Source: Wandonia haliotis (lineage in GTDB: Bacteria; Bacteroidota; Bacteroidia; Flavobacteriales_D; Crocinitomicaceae). From it: DNA of 64,000 nucleotides. Under the pieces are notes generated by a model, which ran no database searches, was not told the DNA's origin, and worked only from the letters and a program-made list of their open reading frames with translations. Every line of letters starts with the position of its first letter. Position 1 is the first letter of the stretch. The DNA lies in the NCBI RefSeq assembly GCF_039523435.1, contig NZ_BAAAFH010000003.1:992001-1056000 (forward strand), in the 5' to 3' direction. Shown here in pieces: positions 62,385 to 64,000 of the stretch. A program made the position numbers and the translations under genes.

Positions 62385-63113
62385 ATGAAGAGAATTTTTA
62401 GTCTGCTCGTGTTGGTGACATTCCTGAATCCGGTCGTATTTTCTCAGGAAGGGGACGCCGATTCCATGATGGTTTATACGAATAAGAAAGGAAAATTGAT
62501 CCGTAAGTCGGGGGATGAATTGTACTTTGGTTTTACCCCCGGTTTTGCGAACAGAACACTGAAAGAAAATCCGGGACTTTTCAGTGCTCCTATTGGCGAG
62601 AGAGAGAATGAAACCGGTGGATGGTTTTACTCGTTTCATATCGGATACAGAACGAATCTTCACAAACATATAGTTCTTGATTTGGGAGTGGAGTTCAATA
62701 GAAATGGGGAGTTTTATGAAACCGGAGGAGATTCGGTATATACCTACAAAAATACCTATCACTACATTGGAATTCCTTTGAACCTTGCATTTCAGTACGG
62801 GGATCGTTTTAAATTGCATGTAGGGGCGGGAGTTGTACCTAAAATGTTTCTCAGTCAGGTAACGAATGAGGAACGGGAAAATGAGTTTGGAACTACGGAA
62901 GCAATTCGAACAAAGTATAAGGACAATTTTAACTTTTTTAATATTGATGCAGTTGTTTCATTAGGATTCCGTTGGAATTTTAGTAGAAATGTAGGTATTT
63001 ATGCAATCCCGGAAATGCGATGGCAACTGGCAAATACCTATCAGAAACAATGGCCGTATGTACATAAATCGTATGTGTTTGGAATCAAAGCAGGAGTGAG
63101 TGTTTTGTTCTGA
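62385..63113 (+). CDS. Outer-membrane beta-barrel protein (porin-like)
   Basis: From the ATG at 62385 the protein is 242 aa with a signal peptide (FSLLVLVTFLNPVVFSQ). A longer frame to 62298 would place the signal internally and is rejected. The mature part has amphipathic strands of the PF13568 outer-membrane barrel type (LYFGFTPGFANRTLKENPG, YSFHIGYRTNLHKHIVLDLG, YHYIGIPLNLAFQYG, FKLHVGAGVVPKMFLSQV, SYVFGIKAGVSVLF ending in an aromatic residue). It is divergent from the AsmA-like gene. Cargo or role unknown. Confidence 0.87.
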   Translation: MKRIFSLLVLVTFLNPVVFSQEGDADSMMVYTNKKGKLIRKSGDELYFGFTPGFANRTLKENPGLFSAPIGERENETGGWFYSFHIGYRTNLHKHIVLDLGVEFNRNGEFYETGGDSVYTYKNTYHYIGIPLNLAFQYGDRFKLHVGAGVVPKMFLSQVTNEERENEFGTTEAIRTKYKDNFNFFNIDAVVSLGFRWNFSRNVGIYAIPEMRWQLANTYQKQWPYVHKSYVFGIKAGVSVLF

Positions 63114-63118
63114 TAACA

Positions 63119-63148
63119 TTTTGTACCTCTGAAGAATAATTATATTTG
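63119..63148 (+). promoter_or_regulatory. Bacteroidota-type promoter for bioB
   Basis: TTTTG (63119-63123), 17 bp, then TATATTTG (63141-63148), a full match to TTTG / TAnnTTTG. The predicted start lies about 14-15 bp before the bioB ATG. Confidence 0.75.
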
Positions 63149-63166
63149 CCTCATAATATAGAACAG

Positions 63167-64000
63167 ATGAAAGTAAATACAGCATATAATAACCGCGAAA
63201 AACTACTGGAATTATACAACAAGCCTTTGTTAGAACTGGTTTTTGAAGCCGCTACGATTCATCGTCAGTACCACAACCCAAGAGAAGTTCAGATGTCTTC
63301 GCTCTTGAGTATCAAAACGGGAGGTTGTCCGGAAGATTGTGGGTATTGTCCGCAGGCAGCGCGTTATCATACAGATGTTGAAGCGCATAAACTGATGACT
63401 GTAGATTCTGTTGTTGAGCAGGCTAAGAATGCAAAAGCGAATGGTTCTTCAAGGTTGTGTATGGGAGCAGCCTGGAGAGAGGTACGTGATAACAGAGATT
63501 TTGATCAGGTAGTAGAAATGGTTCAGGCGGTTAACGACCTGGATATGGAAGTATGCTGTACACTTGGAATGTTGTCGGAAGAACAGGCGGTTCGTTTGAA
63601 AAATGCAGGTCTTTTTGCGTACAATCACAATCTCGACTCTTCCAGAGAGTTTTATAAAGATATTATCTCAACCAGAGAATATGATGATCGTTTGGAAACC
63701 ATAGATAATGCCCGAAAAGCAGGAATTTCTGTTTGTTCAGGGGGAATTATTGGTATGGGAGAAGCAGTTGAAGATCGTATTGGGATGTTGTTAAGCTATA
63801 TGGAAATGGAAACTCCACCCGAATCGATTCCAATCAATGCATTGGTTGCTGTTGAAGGAACACCTCTTGAGCAACAAAAACCGGTTGAACAATGGGAAAT
63901 GATTCGTATGGTAGCAACTACGCGAATTGCTTTTCCTCAATCTGTTGTCAGACTATCAGCAGGAAGAACAAAAATGTCGATGGAAGCTCAGGCACTTTGC
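63167..64000 (+). CDS. bioB: Biotin synthase (5' part, cut by window edge)
   Basis: Radical-SAM enzyme inserting sulfur into dethiobiotin. The first 278 codons are present; the 3' end is beyond the window. The radical-SAM cluster is C54-P-E-D-C58-G-Y-C61 in SLLSIKTGGCPEDCGYCPQA. Further segments are SRLCMGAAWREVRDNRDFDQ, GLFAYNHNLDSSREFYKDI, CSGGIIGMGEAVEDRIGML, and PINALVAVEGTPLEQQKPVE. The start is an ATG at 63167 with a good promoter just upstream. No other bio gene is in view. Confidence 0.96.
   Translation, partial: MKVNTAYNNREKLLELYNKPLLELVFEAATIHRQYHNPREVQMSSLLSIKTGGCPEDCGYCPQAARYHTDVEAHKLMTVDSVVEQAKNAKANGSSRLCMGAAWREVRDNRDFDQVVEMVQAVNDLDMEVCCTLGMLSEEQAVRLKNAGLFAYNHNLDSSREFYKDIISTREYDDRLETIDNARKAGISVCSGGIIGMGEAVEDRIGMLLSYMEMETPPESIPINALVAVEGTPLEQQKPVEQWEMIRMVATTRIAFPQSVVRLSAGRTKMSMEAQALC

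Overview
The window looks like the chromosome of a Bacteroidota bacterium, most likely a flavobacterium-like lineage. The evidence is several proteins with type IX secretion (T9SS) C-terminal sorting signals, a PorP/SprF protein, a gliding-motility-type C-terminal domain, OmpA/PD40 proteins, and promoters of the TTTG - about 20 bp - TAnnTTTG type. No rRNA or tRNA was found. Both edges cut a gene: uvrA on the left, bioB on the right.

Region by region. 1-7135 (all minus): uvrA, then an exopolysaccharide block (GT4 glycosyltransferase, Wza-like lipoprotein, Wzc-like tyrosine kinase, RfbC epimerase, MraY/WecA-type transferase). 7259-15862: cell-wall carboxypeptidase DacB, a LemA/TPM-domain membrane cluster, two SRPBCC proteins, a T9SS cargo protein, nadC and a DUF4783-like protein. 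16034-22889: a three-gene overlapping T9SS/gliding operon (huge CHU_C-type protein, PorP/SprF, a TPR/PD40/OmpA-like/DUF1573-like protein). 23072-25201: a six-repeat T9SS cargo protein and a 316-bp internally deleted IS3-family element. 25266-28354: a thiamine salvage operon thiM-thiE-thiD-tenA with a promoter and TPP riboswitch. 28434-41849: a type II-C CRISPR-Cas locus in which the tracrRNA gene is separated from cas9-cas1-cas2 and the array by two LamG-domain T9SS cargo genes. 41872-49261: a PepSY membrane protein, an M43 metalloprotease, an acyltransferase with an inserted PDZ domain plus a cytochrome c lipoprotein, ddl, and a PASTA protein. 49280-64000: T9SS cargo, an RluA-type pseudouridine synthase, a PorE-like OmpA protein, purM, prfA, pyrF, a lactate/malate dehydrogenase, an AsmA-like giant, an outer-membrane barrel and bioB.

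The most notable system is the CRISPR locus. cas9 (1458 codons), cas1 and cas2 lie in one direction and are followed by 46 visible copies of a 46-bp repeat with 29-30 bp spacers (one short N gap). The crRNA-sense strand, judged from the tracrRNA match and the GTTG repeat start, is the minus strand, opposite to the cas genes. On that strand every repeat contains a Bacteroidota-type promoter-like pair (TTG, 19 bp, TACATTTA), so each spacer may have its own promoter. The cas2-distal repeat is truncated and keeps the half with the -10-like element while losing most of the half that pairs with tracrRNA. A tracrRNA with a 24-nt anti-repeat (22 identities), its own promoter and a terminator lies at 28434-28522, about 4.1 kb upstream of cas9.
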